Source: Actinokineospora xionganensis (lineage in GTDB: Bacteria; Actinomycetota; Actinomycetes; Mycobacteriales; Pseudonocardiaceae). From it: a stretch of 42,788 bases of DNA. The translations under genes and the position numbers were made by a program. The DNA is taken from the NCBI RefSeq assembly GCF_014323725.1, contig NZ_JABVED010000030.1:1-42788 (forward strand), given 5' to 3'. The notes under the pieces were generated by a model, which saw only the letters and a list, made by a program, of their open reading frames with translations, was not told where the DNA came from and made no database searches. Positions 35,003 to 42,535 of the stretch are shown one piece after another (the first letter of the stretch is position 1; every line of letters begins with the position of its first letter).

Positions 35003-35075
35003 CACCCGCCCTGGGGGCCTGCCCTGCTCCAGTCTATCGGCGAGGGGTGTCGGAAACCGGGGTTCGTGGGGTGTC

Positions 35076-35103
35076 TGTGGATAACCGATGCGGCTGTGGA
35101 TAG
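35076..35103. promoter_or_regulatory. Pair of DnaA-box-like 9-mers
   Basis: TGTGGATAA at 35076-35084 is the exact complement of the DnaA box TTATCCACA; TGTGGATAG at 35095-35103 complements CTATCCACA, one base off. They have the same orientation, 19 bases apart, and lie next to the stop of the DUF2127 gene. Two clustered boxes could titrate DnaA, but this is not an origin by itself. Confidence 0.4.
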
Positions 35104-35118
35104 CCTGGGGAACGCAGG

Positions 35119-35616
35119 TCAGCGCGGGTTCTGGCCAGTCAGAGGGGGAGCCGCGACCGGTGGCTGGGCCTGTTGCTGCGACTTCCAGAACTCCCGGGCG
35201 ACCACCACGACCACCGCCGTGTCCACCACTGCGAACACCGCCAACCCCAGCGAACCGGTGCGGACCGCGCGGATGGTCTCGTAGGCGACCAGGGCGCTAA
35301 AGACCAGGCACGCCAAGGGGTACGCGCGAACGGCGCGTCGGTGCAGGGTGTAGGCCAGGCCGAGCTTCAGCACCCCGTGCAGGAGCAGGAAGACGACGGC
35401 GAAGGTGCGGCCGCCCTCGGCCGCCCGGGTCAGGTCGTCGGCGATGGCCCCGCTGTGGTCGCCCAACAGGTCGCGGCTGACGACGGCGTTGGCGATGCCG
35501 CTGATCACCGCGGGCGGCACCGCGGCCAGCAGCAGCGCACCCAGCACCTGCATGGCCCCGTCGAGGCTCTTGACCAGCACGGCCAGGCTGAACAGGGTGG
35601 ACTTCGTTCGCGTCAC
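35119..35616 (-). CDS. DUF2127-family membrane protein
   Basis: A 165-residue protein with four hydrophobic segments (about 7-38, 72-92, 95-115, 118-144). It matches DUF2127 by the opening SLAVLVKSLDGAMQVLGALLLAAVPP and by FLLLHGVLKLGLAYTLHRRAVRAYPLACLVFSALVAYE. Function is unknown. GTG start. Stands alone, separated by 37 bases from the GNAT gene upstream. Confidence 0.85.
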   Translation of the reverse strand: MTRTKSTLFSLAVLVKSLDGAMQVLGALLLAAVPPAVISGIANAVVSRDLLGDHSGAIADDLTRAAEGGRTFAVVFLLLHGVLKLGLAYTLHRRAVRAYPLACLVFSALVAYETIRAVRTGSLGLAVFAVVDTAVVVVVAREFWKSQQQAQPPVAAPPLTGQNPR

Positions 35617-35653
35617 CCCCTCAGCATGCCGTCGGTCGCGCGGTTGTGTCAGC

Positions 35654-36151
35654 TCAATCGACCCTTTGCTCCAGCACCTGCCCCGGCCAGTCGTCCACCG
35701 TGAACGTGGCCGACGGGGTGAAACCGTTGCGCACGTAGTAGTCCACCAACCGGCCCCGCGCGCCCGCCCAGCAGTCGACGCGCAGCAGGCCGATGCCGAG
35801 CGCGCGGGTCCGGGCGCGGGCGAAGTCGAGCAGGTCGGACCCGATCCCGCGACCCGCGAGCCTGCGGGAGGTGATCAGGAACCGGATGTACACCTCCGGC
35901 TCGTCGACCGGCGGGATCATTTCCGGGGGCTCGCCCAGCACCAGCGCACCCGCGGGCGCGCCGTCGGCCTCGGCGATCCACAGCAGCCCGCTCTCAGCCA
36001 TCGCCCGCACCCGTGCCACCCGCTTGGGCTGTGCCGACCACGGTTCACTGCCCCACTGTTCGCTCTGGCCGCGCTCGACCATCCATGCCACCGCCTCGTC
36101 GAGGAAGGCGAGCATGGTGTCAGCGTCGGCGGGCCCACCGGGCCGGATCAT
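35654..36151 (-). CDS. GNAT-family N-acetyltransferase
   Basis: A 165-residue acetyltransferase. The acetyl-CoA site is in YIRFLITSRRLAGRGIGSDLLDFARARTRALG (motif A, R-x-x-G-x-G/A), and strand LLRVDCWAGARGRLVDYYVRNGFTPSATF is motif B. The first part (MIRPGGPADADTMLAFLDEAVAWMVERG) is the usual N-terminal arm. The ATG overlaps the hrpB stop by 4 bases, so it is translated together with the helicase. Acceptor substrate unknown. Confidence 0.9.
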   Translation of the reverse strand: MIRPGGPADADTMLAFLDEAVAWMVERGQSEQWGSEPWSAQPKRVARVRAMAESGLLWIAEADGAPAGALVLGEPPEMIPPVDEPEVYIRFLITSRRLAGRGIGSDLLDFARARTRALGIGLLRVDCWAGARGRLVDYYVRNGFTPSATFTVDDWPGQVLEQRVD

Positions 36152-38559
36152 CGGGACTCCTTTCGCTGGATGCTGTGCCGTGTCGGGGGAGCGGTTGTCG
36201 GGTCCTCCGGCCATCGGTGCTTCGGGTACCGCCCCCGCAACTCCGCCCGTACCCGCGGGTAGCCGGTCGTCCAGAATCCCGCGAGGTCCCCGGTCACCGC
36301 GGTCGGCCTGCCCGCGGGCGAGAGCAGCCGCAGGACGACGGGCACGCGGCCGTCGACCACCGTCGGGCTTTCCGTCCACCCGAACACCTCCTGCACCTTC
36401 ACCGGAAGCGCGGGCTGGTCACCGCTGTAGTCGACTCGGACCTTGGAGCCCGACGGGACCTCGATCCGTTCGGGCACGAGTTCCTCCAGCCGGGTCGCGG
36501 CAGGCCACGGAAGGAGCGTCCGCAAGGCGGCGGTCATGTCGACGCGACCCAGGTCGGCGCGGTTTCGGGCGTTGCCGATCCAGGACTCGGCGGCGGCCAG
36601 CAGGGCGTTGTCGTCCACCGCGGGCCACGGATCGCCCAGGGTGCGGTGCAGCAGGTCGAGCCGGGCGCGCAGGGAAAGGGCCCGCTCGTCGAAGCGGACC
36701 AGGCCGAGCCCGTGTTTGCGCAGTCCTTCCTGGATGGCCGCGCGCACGTCCTGCGCGGGCGGTTTCGGCAAGGGCCGCTCGTGCAGCACGATCGCACCCA
36801 GCCTGCGGATCCGGCGCGCCACCACGTCGTCGACCCACACCACCTCATCCACTGTGGACACCAGCGCGGGCGCCGCGGTGACCGCGAGTTCCTCGTCGGC
36901 CCGGGCGGCGAGCCGGACGCGGCCGTGCGCGCTGCCCGGCACCCGGTCCGCCACCGCGACCGCCAGCCACTCCGGATCGCCGAGCCCACTTCCCGGCGGC
37001 AACTCCACGGCTGTGCCGCCCGCCATCAGGTAGACGGCCGAATCCTTGCCCCGTCTGCGCGCCAGGCGTTCGGGGTGTGCCAAGGCGATGATCAGCGCCG
37101 GGTCCACGCGGCCGGTCGACTTGCCCTCCACTAACCGGGCGAGCCGGTTCGCCTCCCGGCGCCAGCGCTGCGACCTGGGTGACCCCTCGCGCAGCGCGCG
37201 CAGGCTGCTGTCGATGTCGGTGCTCGCCGCGAGCGTGTCGTCGTCGAGCACGGCGACCACCTCCGCGGCCTCCCGGCCGCCGAACTTGGCCGCGCCGTCC
37301 AGGAGTGCCCGCGCGATCCGCGGGTGCAGACCGAGCCTGGCGATCGCCGTGCCGCGCGGCGTGACGGCGTCGCCGTCCAAGGCGCCCAGCGCGCGCAGCG
37401 TTTCCTGGGCCGCCGCCAGCGGACCCGCGGGCGGTGCGTCCCACCAGCGCAGACCGCTGCCGTCCGGGGTGCCCCAGCAGGCGAGTTCCAGGGTCAGCCG
37501 GGTCAGGTCGGCGTTGCGGATCTCCGGCTCGGGGTAGCGCGGAAGCGTCGCGTGCTCGTGTTCCGGCCAACACCGGTACACCCGCCCCGGCGCCTCGCGG
37601 CCCGCCCGCCCGGCCCGCTGGTCAGCCACCGCCGCCGACACCCGCACCGTGATCAGACCCGCCATCCCGCGTCGGTGGTCCACCCGCGACACCCGCGACT
37701 GCCCGGCGTCGACCACCACGCGCACACCGGGGACCGTGAGGCTCGATTCCGCGACAGCTGTCGACAACACCACGCGGCGACGTGGACCCGGTTTGAGGGC
37801 CGCGTCCTGTTCGCCGGTGGGAAGCCTGCCGTGCAACGGGAGGACGTCCGCGTCGATGCCCGCGAGCGCCCCCGCGACCCGGCGGATCTCCGCCGCGCCC
37901 GGCAGGAACACGAGGACGTCACCCTCCACTTCGGACAACGCGGTGCGCACGGCCCTTGCCACGCAAGCCTCGACGCGCTCCCCGCGCAGTGGCGGCACAT
38001 ACCGGTAGTCCACGGGGAACGTGCGCGCGTCCACCCGGATGATCGGGGCGTCGCCGAGCAGCGCCGCCAGCTTCTCTTCCGCTACCGTCGCACTCGTCGC
38101 CAGCAGCCGCAGGTCCGGTCGCAGCCCGTCGCGCGCGTCGAGCAACAGCGCGAGGAGCAGGTCGGCGTCGAGGTGGCGCTCGTGGCACTCGTCGAGCAGC
38201 ACGGTGTCCACACCGGACAGTTCGGGATCGGACTGCAGGCGCCGCACCAGAAGCCCGGAGGTGACGACCTCGATCCGGGTGTCCTTGGACGTCTTCCGGT
38301 CGCCGCGCACGGCGTAGCCCACCGTGCGGCCCACCGGCTCGCCCAGCAGCGCCGCCATCCGCGCGGCGGCGGCACGCGCGGCCAGCCTGCGCGGCTCGGC
38401 GACGACCACCGTGCCGCCCGACTCGGCCAGAGCGAGCGGCACCAGGGTCGTCTTGCCGGTCCCCGGCGGCGCGACAAGCACCGCCGTGCCGTGAAGATCA
38501 ACCAATCGGGTGATCTCCGGCAGGGCGGAGCGCACGGGCAGGTCCGGCAGCGTTGCCAT
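36148..38559 (-). CDS. hrpB: ATP-dependent RNA helicase HrpB
   Basis: An 803-residue DEAH-type helicase. Motif I APPGTGKTT (30-38), motif Ia AEPRRLAARAAA, motif II DECH (123-126), motif III LLATSAT, motif VI DQRAGRAGREAPG, then the helicase-associated domain and the HrpB-specific C-terminal region with WxxxxP-type sequence (MTAALRTLLPWPAATRLEELVPERIEVPSGSKVRVDYSG). The length of 803 residues is typical of HrpB. The physiological substrate in actinobacteria is not known. First gene before the coupled GNAT gene. Confidence 0.95.
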   Translation of the reverse strand: MATLPDLPVRSALPEITRLVDLHGTAVLVAPPGTGKTTLVPLALAESGGTVVVAEPRRLAARAAAARMAALLGEPVGRTVGYAVRGDRKTSKDTRIEVVTSGLLVRRLQSDPELSGVDTVLLDECHERHLDADLLLALLLDARDGLRPDLRLLATSATVAEEKLAALLGDAPIIRVDARTFPVDYRYVPPLRGERVEACVARAVRTALSEVEGDVLVFLPGAAEIRRVAGALAGIDADVLPLHGRLPTGEQDAALKPGPRRRVVLSTAVAESSLTVPGVRVVVDAGQSRVSRVDHRRGMAGLITVRVSAAVADQRAGRAGREAPGRVYRCWPEHEHATLPRYPEPEIRNADLTRLTLELACWGTPDGSGLRWWDAPPAGPLAAAQETLRALGALDGDAVTPRGTAIARLGLHPRIARALLDGAAKFGGREAAEVVAVLDDDTLAASTDIDSSLRALREGSPRSQRWRREANRLARLVEGKSTGRVDPALIIALAHPERLARRRGKDSAVYLMAGGTAVELPPGSGLGDPEWLAVAVADRVPGSAHGRVRLAARADEELAVTAAPALVSTVDEVVWVDDVVARRIRRLGAIVLHERPLPKPPAQDVRAAIQEGLRKHGLGLVRFDERALSLRARLDLLHRTLGDPWPAVDDNALLAAAESWIGNARNRADLGRVDMTAALRTLLPWPAATRLEELVPERIEVPSGSKVRVDYSGDQPALPVKVQEVFGWTESPTVVDGRVPVVLRLLSPAGRPTAVTGDLAGFWTTGYPRVRAELRGRYPKHRWPEDPTTAPPTRHSIQRKESR

Positions 38560-38596
38560 ACGCCCAGCTTCTCAGGTTGCACTCAGCGTGCGCGGG

Positions 38597-38602
38597 TAGC
38601 CT
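38597..38602 (+). promoter_or_regulatory. -10 box for leaderless MauE-like gene
   Basis: TAGCCT, preceded by GGG, ends 7 bases before the GTG at 38610 and no Shine-Dalgarno is present, which predicts leaderless transcription. Confidence 0.4.
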
Positions 38603-38609
38603 CCGCACT

Positions 38610-39098
38610 GTGACCAAGGCGTCCGTTCTGGACGGTATCGGCACTTTGCTCCGAGTCGGGCTCGCCGCGGTGTGGCTGGTCTCCGGCTGGATCAAGGTCA
38701 GCGATCCCAACCAGACCTTCATCGCGGTTCAGGCCTACGACCTGCTGCCCAGCGCACTGGTGAGCGTCGTCGCCGCGGCGATGCCGTTCCTCGAGCTCGC
38801 GCTCGGCGTGCTGCTGCTCGTCGGGCTCGGCACGCGGCTGTCGGCGGCGTTGTCGATCCTCGTGCTGCTGGCGTTCATCGGCGCCGTGGCGCAGTCGTGG
38901 GCGCGTGGGCTGAGCATCGACTGCGGCTGCTTCGGCGGCGGCGGGCCGGTGGCGGAGGGGCAGACGAAGTATCCACAGGAGATCGCCCGGGACCTCGGTT
39001 TCCTGGCGTTGGCGGTGTGGCTGACGATTCGGCCGAGGACGTGGTTGTCCGTCGACGGCCGGTTCGGCGCGCGAAGCAGTGTCGAAGAGACGAGTTAG
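38610..39098 (+). CDS. MauE/DoxX-like membrane redox protein
   Basis: A 162-residue four-helix membrane protein. Segments at about 9-27, 44-66, 69-91 and 123-139; the third loop carries the CxC pair SIDCGCFGGG typical of MauE/DoxX_2 proteins that work with thioredoxin-fold partners. A GTG start at 38610 gives a protein starting MTKASVLDGIGTLLRVGLAAVWLVSGWIK, the family's usual beginning. A thioredoxin-fold DsbA-like gene starts 13 bases downstream, so the two probably form an electron-transfer pair for disulfide exchange outside the membrane. Confidence 0.88.
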   Translation: MTKASVLDGIGTLLRVGLAAVWLVSGWIKVSDPNQTFIAVQAYDLLPSALVSVVAAAMPFLELALGVLLLVGLGTRLSAALSILVLLAFIGAVAQSWARGLSIDCGCFGGGGPVAEGQTKYPQEIARDLGFLALAVWLTIRPRTWLSVDGRFGARSSVEETS

Positions 39099-39111
39099 GA
39101 AGGTCGGACAG

Positions 39112-39912
39112 GTGGGTGGAGCGGAGCGCAGCGCGCGCAAGCGCAAGCAGCAGGGGAGCGCCCCGGCAGCGGGCGCCAAGGCGGTCGCGGCGGCGAGAAG
39201 CGGTGGCGGCGACCGCAGCAAGGTCATCCTCGCGGTGGTGGCCGTGCTGGTGATCGCGGGCGCGGTCATCGGCGGGGTGATCTACACGAACAACCAGAAG
39301 AACGCCACCAAGGACAAGGCGATCGCCGTGCAGACGGTGCAGCTCGACGTCCCGGTGAAGCGTGACGGCGGTGTCGTGGTGGTAGGGCAGGACGGGGCCA
39401 AGGCGACCCTCGACATCTACGAGGACTTCCTCTGCCCCGCGTGCGCGTCCTTCGAGGAGGGCTTCGGGCCCAAGATCGAGGAAAAGGTCAAGGACGGCAG
39501 CCTCAAAGTCCGCTTCCACCTGCTCAACCTGCTGAACAACAGGTCCGACCCGGAGGGCTACTCCACCGACTCGGCCAACGCCGCGCTGCTCGCCGCCGAC
39601 GAGGGCAAGTTCCTCTCCTTCCACAAGAGCCTGTTCAAAGACCAGCCCGCCGAGGGCGCCCGCGGGTGGACCAAGGACCAGCTGATCGAGCTCGGCAAGG
39701 CCGTGGGGGTCACCTCGCAGGCGTTCGTCGACGGGGTCCGCTCGGGCAAGTACGACGCGCTGGTCAGCGAGGAATACCAGAAGGCGCGCGCCGACGAGGC
39801 CCTGCAGCAGGACTTCAACGGCCAGAAGGGCTTCGGCACGCCGACCCTCGCCTCCGGTGGCAAGGCCATCGACACCGAAGACCCGAACTGGCTCGCCAAG
39901 CTGACCGGCTGA
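39112..39912 (+). CDS. DsbA-like membrane-anchored thioredoxin-fold protein
   Basis: A 266-residue protein. A basic N-terminus is followed by a membrane anchor at about 36-58 (VILAVVAVLVIAGAVIGGVIY) and an extracellular DsbA-type domain with CxxC active site CPAC (ATLDIYEDFLCPACASFEE), the helical insertion (STDSANAALLAADEGKFLSFHKSLF) and the cis-Pro loop GFGTPTLA. The GTG at 39112 has GGAAGG 8 bases upstream. It pairs with the MauE-like gene just before it. Likely role: disulfide formation or exchange in exported proteins. Confidence 0.92.
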   Translation: MGGAERSARKRKQQGSAPAAGAKAVAAARSGGGDRSKVILAVVAVLVIAGAVIGGVIYTNNQKNATKDKAIAVQTVQLDVPVKRDGGVVVVGQDGAKATLDIYEDFLCPACASFEEGFGPKIEEKVKDGSLKVRFHLLNLLNNRSDPEGYSTDSANAALLAADEGKFLSFHKSLFKDQPAEGARGWTKDQLIELGKAVGVTSQAFVDGVRSGKYDALVSEEYQKARADEALQQDFNGQKGFGTPTLASGGKAIDTEDPNWLAKLTG

Positions 39913-39913
39913 G

Positions 39914-41248
39914 TCACCCCATCCCCGGCAGCGGCGCGTCGCCCTCGGTCCACCGGACCAGGCGGCGCGCCTTGCCCGTCTCGGTGCGCGGCACGCTGCC
40001 CGGCTGCAGAACCCGCACGTCACACCCGATGCCCAGCCGCTCCCGCAGCGCCGCGCCCAAGTCGTCAGCGAGTGTCGACCCGGCCGACCCGGCCATCGGC
40101 TCCACCGCGACCCGCAGTTCCGGCCGCGCGACCTGGCGGCGGTCTTCGATGATCAGATAGTGCGGGCTGACCCGGTCGTCGGCGAGCAGCACGGCTTCGA
40201 CCTCGGTGGGGAACACGTTGACCCCGCGCACAACCAGCATGTCGTCGGTCCGACCCAGCAACTTCGACATCCGGCGCAAGGTCCTGGGGGAGCCGTTGAC
40301 CGGCCCGGCCAGGGTGGCGACGTCGCCGGTCCGGTAGCGCAGCAGCGGCATCCCGGTCTTGGTGAGCGTGGTGAACACCAGTTCGCCCGGCGTCCCGTCC
40401 GGCACCGGGTTGCCGTCGCCGTCGACGCACTCGACGAAGAAATGGTCCTCGGCGACGTTCAACATGCCCTCGGAGTCCAGCGACTCGGCGGCCACACCAG
40501 GCCCGATGATCTCCGAGAGCCCATAGATGTCGAGGGCACGGATCCCCAGCAGCCGCTCGATCTGGACCCGCATCTCATTCGTCCAGGGCTCCGCGCCGTG
40601 CACCCCGACCTTGAGGCTCGTCGGCTCCACCCCGGCGGCCACCATCGCCTCACCGAGGTGGATCGCATACGAGGGGGTGCAAGTCAGGACGTCGGGGCGC
40701 AGGTCCTGGATCAGCCGGACCTGCCGGTCGGTCATCCCACCGGACACCGGCACGACTGTCGCCCCCAGCCGAATGGCGCCGTGGTGCACCCCGACACCCC
40801 CGGTGAACAGCCCGTACCCGTACGCGTTGTGAACCACACTGTGTCGCGTGGCCCCCGCGCCGCCCAGCGCCCGAGCCATCACCTCCGCCCAGATGCCCAG
40901 GTCAGCGGCGGTGTAGGGGATCAGAGTCGGTCGGCCGCCGGTGCCCGAGGACCCGTGGACGCAGACGATCTCCTCGGCCTCCACCGCCCGCAACCCGTGC
41001 GGGTAGTGCTCCCACAGGTCCCGCTTGCGCACGGTGGGGAGCTTGGGGAGGTCGTCCAGCTCGGCGTCGGCCCCCTTGCGCACCCCACAGTCGCGGAGCC
41101 GCTGAGCCTGAATCCCACCCGCGGCCAGCAGCCGGTCGATGAGATCACCGAGCCGCTGCCGCTGCAGCTCCCGACGACGGTCGGCGGTCATGCCTTCGGC
41201 GGTCGCGTCCACCATGGGGACGACGCTGTCCAGTACGGTCACGATCAC
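39914..41248 (-). CDS. Phenylacetate-CoA ligase-like adenylating enzyme
   Basis: A 444-residue member of the ANL superfamily of the PaaK subgroup. The P-loop-like motif is VHGSSGTGGRPTLIPYT, followed by HNAYGYGLFTGGVGVHHGA, DIYGLSEIIGPG, the hinge Asp region LLRYRTGDVATLAG, RTDDMLVVRGVNVFPTEVEAVLL and the catalytic Lys in PRTETGKARRLV. The substrate is an aromatic acid, not identifiable here; no other paa genes are near. The start is uncertain: GTG at 41248 is used, but ATG at 41215 or 41191 is possible as no ribosome binding site stands out. Convergent with the DsbA-like gene, 1 base apart. Confidence 0.88.
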   Translation of the reverse strand: MIVTVLDSVVPMVDATAEGMTADRRRELQRQRLGDLIDRLLAAGGIQAQRLRDCGVRKGADAELDDLPKLPTVRKRDLWEHYPHGLRAVEAEEIVCVHGSSGTGGRPTLIPYTAADLGIWAEVMARALGGAGATRHSVVHNAYGYGLFTGGVGVHHGAIRLGATVVPVSGGMTDRQVRLIQDLRPDVLTCTPSYAIHLGEAMVAAGVEPTSLKVGVHGAEPWTNEMRVQIERLLGIRALDIYGLSEIIGPGVAAESLDSEGMLNVAEDHFFVECVDGDGNPVPDGTPGELVFTTLTKTGMPLLRYRTGDVATLAGPVNGSPRTLRRMSKLLGRTDDMLVVRGVNVFPTEVEAVLLADDRVSPHYLIIEDRRQVARPELRVAVEPMAGSAGSTLADDLGAALRERLGIGCDVRVLQPGSVPRTETGKARRLVRWTEGDAPLPGMG

Positions 41249-41361
41249 CGGTCTAACAGGCTGGCCGCCCCGTGGGAAGACCCCCGATTTCAACCGGGGG
41301 AAACCTGTGGGGTAATCTGTTCACACACGCCAGGGAGCCCCCTCCCGAACGTGACTGACCT

Positions 41362-41434
41362 GGGGCTGTGGCGCAGCTGGTAGCGCATCACACTGGCAGT
41401 GTGAGGGTCAGGGGTTCGAGTCCCCTCAGCTCCA
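41362..41434 (+). tRNA. tRNA-Ala (anticodon GGC)
   Basis: A complete cloverleaf. Acceptor GGGGCTG/CAGCTCC with discriminator A, D arm GCGC/GCGC, anticodon stem TCACA/TGTGA with loop CTGGCAG (anticodon GGC, Ala), variable loop GGGTC, T arm AGGGG/CCCCT around TTCGAGT. CCA is not encoded. A possible -10, TAATCT, is at 41313-41318. Confidence 0.95.
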
Positions 41435-41454
41435 CAAGTGAATTGCTTTCAATT

Positions 41455-41490
41455 TCGCCCGCTGACCTGTGTGAACAGGACGGCGGGCGA
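41455..41490 (+). terminator. tRNA-Ala terminator
   Basis: TCGCCCGC/GCGGGCGA (8 bp) encloses an inner CCTGT/ACAGG stem with a GTGA loop, followed by TCTTGTTTG. It lies 21 bases past the tRNA. Confidence 0.75.
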
Positions 41491-41529
41491 TCTTGTTTGT
41501 GCGTCCCAAGTGGACGGTGGTGTACCGAA

Positions 41530-41590
41530 CTGGAGAAAAACCGGAGAATCGATTTTCTGGACCCGAAATAGGGTCAACGATTCTCTCCAG
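41530..41590. other. Nested inverted repeats in non-coding DNA
   Basis: GAGAATCG (41544-41551) pairs with CGATTCTC (41578-41585), with an inner GACCC/GGGTC stem (41560-41575). An alternative outer pairing CTGGAGA/TCTCCAG (41530-41536, 41584-41590) competes with it. The 345 bases from the tRNA to 41779 hold no other gene. Confidence 0.5.
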
Positions 41591-41742
41591 ACTTGGTGGT
41601 CCGATCGGGTGATCCTGACGACGATCTTTGTGATGGTCGCTGACCAGCGTTGATGACGCGGTGGGCCGCTCAGATGCGTTCGGCGGAGCAATGCGCGTAC
41701 GGGGACGTCGGGGGCACCGCCGCCGGCTGGGCGCGGCTGCTG

Positions 41743-41779
41743 GGCTTGGCGGACGTCGGTTCACTTCGGTCCGCCAGCC
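41743..41779 (-). terminator. Terminator of a small minus-strand ORF
   Basis: On the minus strand GGCTGGCGGAC pairs with GTCCGCC-A-AGCC (11 pairs, one bulge) around a 14-base loop, starting directly after the TGA at 41780-41782. Confidence 0.5.
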
Positions 41780-41917
41780 TCATCGCAGGCTTCGCAGCCA
41801 TTCGCCCGGTCGCCGCGGCCGGTCGCGACGCGGCATCCACACGGGCCGGGGGCGGTCAGCACACGGCTCGACCACCAGACTTTCGACCACCTGCACCTCC
41901 GTCGCAAACAAGGTCAT
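41780..41917 (-). CDS. Possible 45-residue hypothetical protein
   Basis: A short reading frame MTLFATEVQVVESLVVEP then CADRPRPVWMPRRDRPRR and PGEWLRSLR. It is acidic at the front, very basic at the end, and not recognised. No clear ribosome binding site. It is listed because a strong hairpin begins on the base after its stop, as expected for a real transcript; the frame could also open further upstream (ATG codons to 42145), but that part has no codon signature. Confidence 0.3.
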   Translation of the reverse strand: MTLFATEVQVVESLVVEPCADRPRPVWMPRRDRPRRPGEWLRSLR

Positions 41918-42220
41918 GACCGGCGTGGTGGTTCTCAGGACTTGAGTACACGCAGACGCCCGGACTTTCTCTGTATGTGCCCGGCAAACGCTCAGCTCAG
42001 CCATGCACATGAACCCGGACATCGACAAGAGCCTGGCATCGCGACCCGTGCTCAAGGCTTGCCGGGCTCGATCAGCAGCGACCGCTGCAGTGACAAGTCC
42101 CACTCGATCGGAGGGTGTCACGCTGCCGCAAAATGGCCCTGGCATCGACCGTGCTCCATTACTTTGGGTCAGCGTGCGGTCGCTCAGACCGCAGCCGCGG
42201 GGGACGATTCAGGGGGCACT

Positions 42221-42517
42221 GTGACACAGCCTGGCGGATTCGCCATCGACATTAAACGCGCGCACACAGCAGCTACAACTTCCTTTCCCAGGGTGGCAGT
42301 GCATCTTGGGGCGCAACTGATGGTGCTGCGGCAGCATGAAGGGCTTGACGGCACAGGTGGCAACATCCCGGCTGTGGCCAATCTTCAGAACGTCTACGCC
42401 GGCTACACGGACATGCTCGCCAGTCGTCTGGCGGATGCCGTCGACATCATTGCGGAGACAGGCGGGGCCCTCGAGGAGATCGTCACGCTTTACCGGCGCG
42501 TTGACGGCCAAAGTTGA
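42221..42517 (+). CDS. WXG100/EspC-like small helical protein (possible type VII secretion substrate)
   Basis: A 98-residue, mostly helical protein, MTQPGGFAIDIKRAHTAATT through AANLQNVYAGYTDMLASRLADAV-like middle to DIIAETGGALEEIVTLYRRVDGQ. The length, the lack of a signal peptide, the YAGYTDML and ALEEIVTLYRRVD ends resemble EspC-type ESX-associated proteins; a W-x-G turn is not present. GGGGG lies 5 bases before the GTG. The next gene starts 18 bases downstream. The type VII link is inference from shape. Confidence 0.6.
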   Translation: MTQPGGFAIDIKRAHTAATTSFPRVAVHLGAQLMVLRQHEGLDGTGGNIPAVANLQNVYAGYTDMLASRLADAVDIIAETGGALEEIVTLYRRVDGQS

Positions 42518-42535
42518 GCGGGGGGCTGAAGCCAA

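Noticed and set aside
35076..35103. Chromosomal origin of replication
   Set aside because: Only two DnaA-like boxes and no dnaA, dnaN, AT-rich unwinding region or parABS sites nearby.
41362..41434. Attachment site duplicated from tRNA-Ala or from the ssrA 3' end
   Set aside because: No second copy of either 3' end was found by eye in the window.
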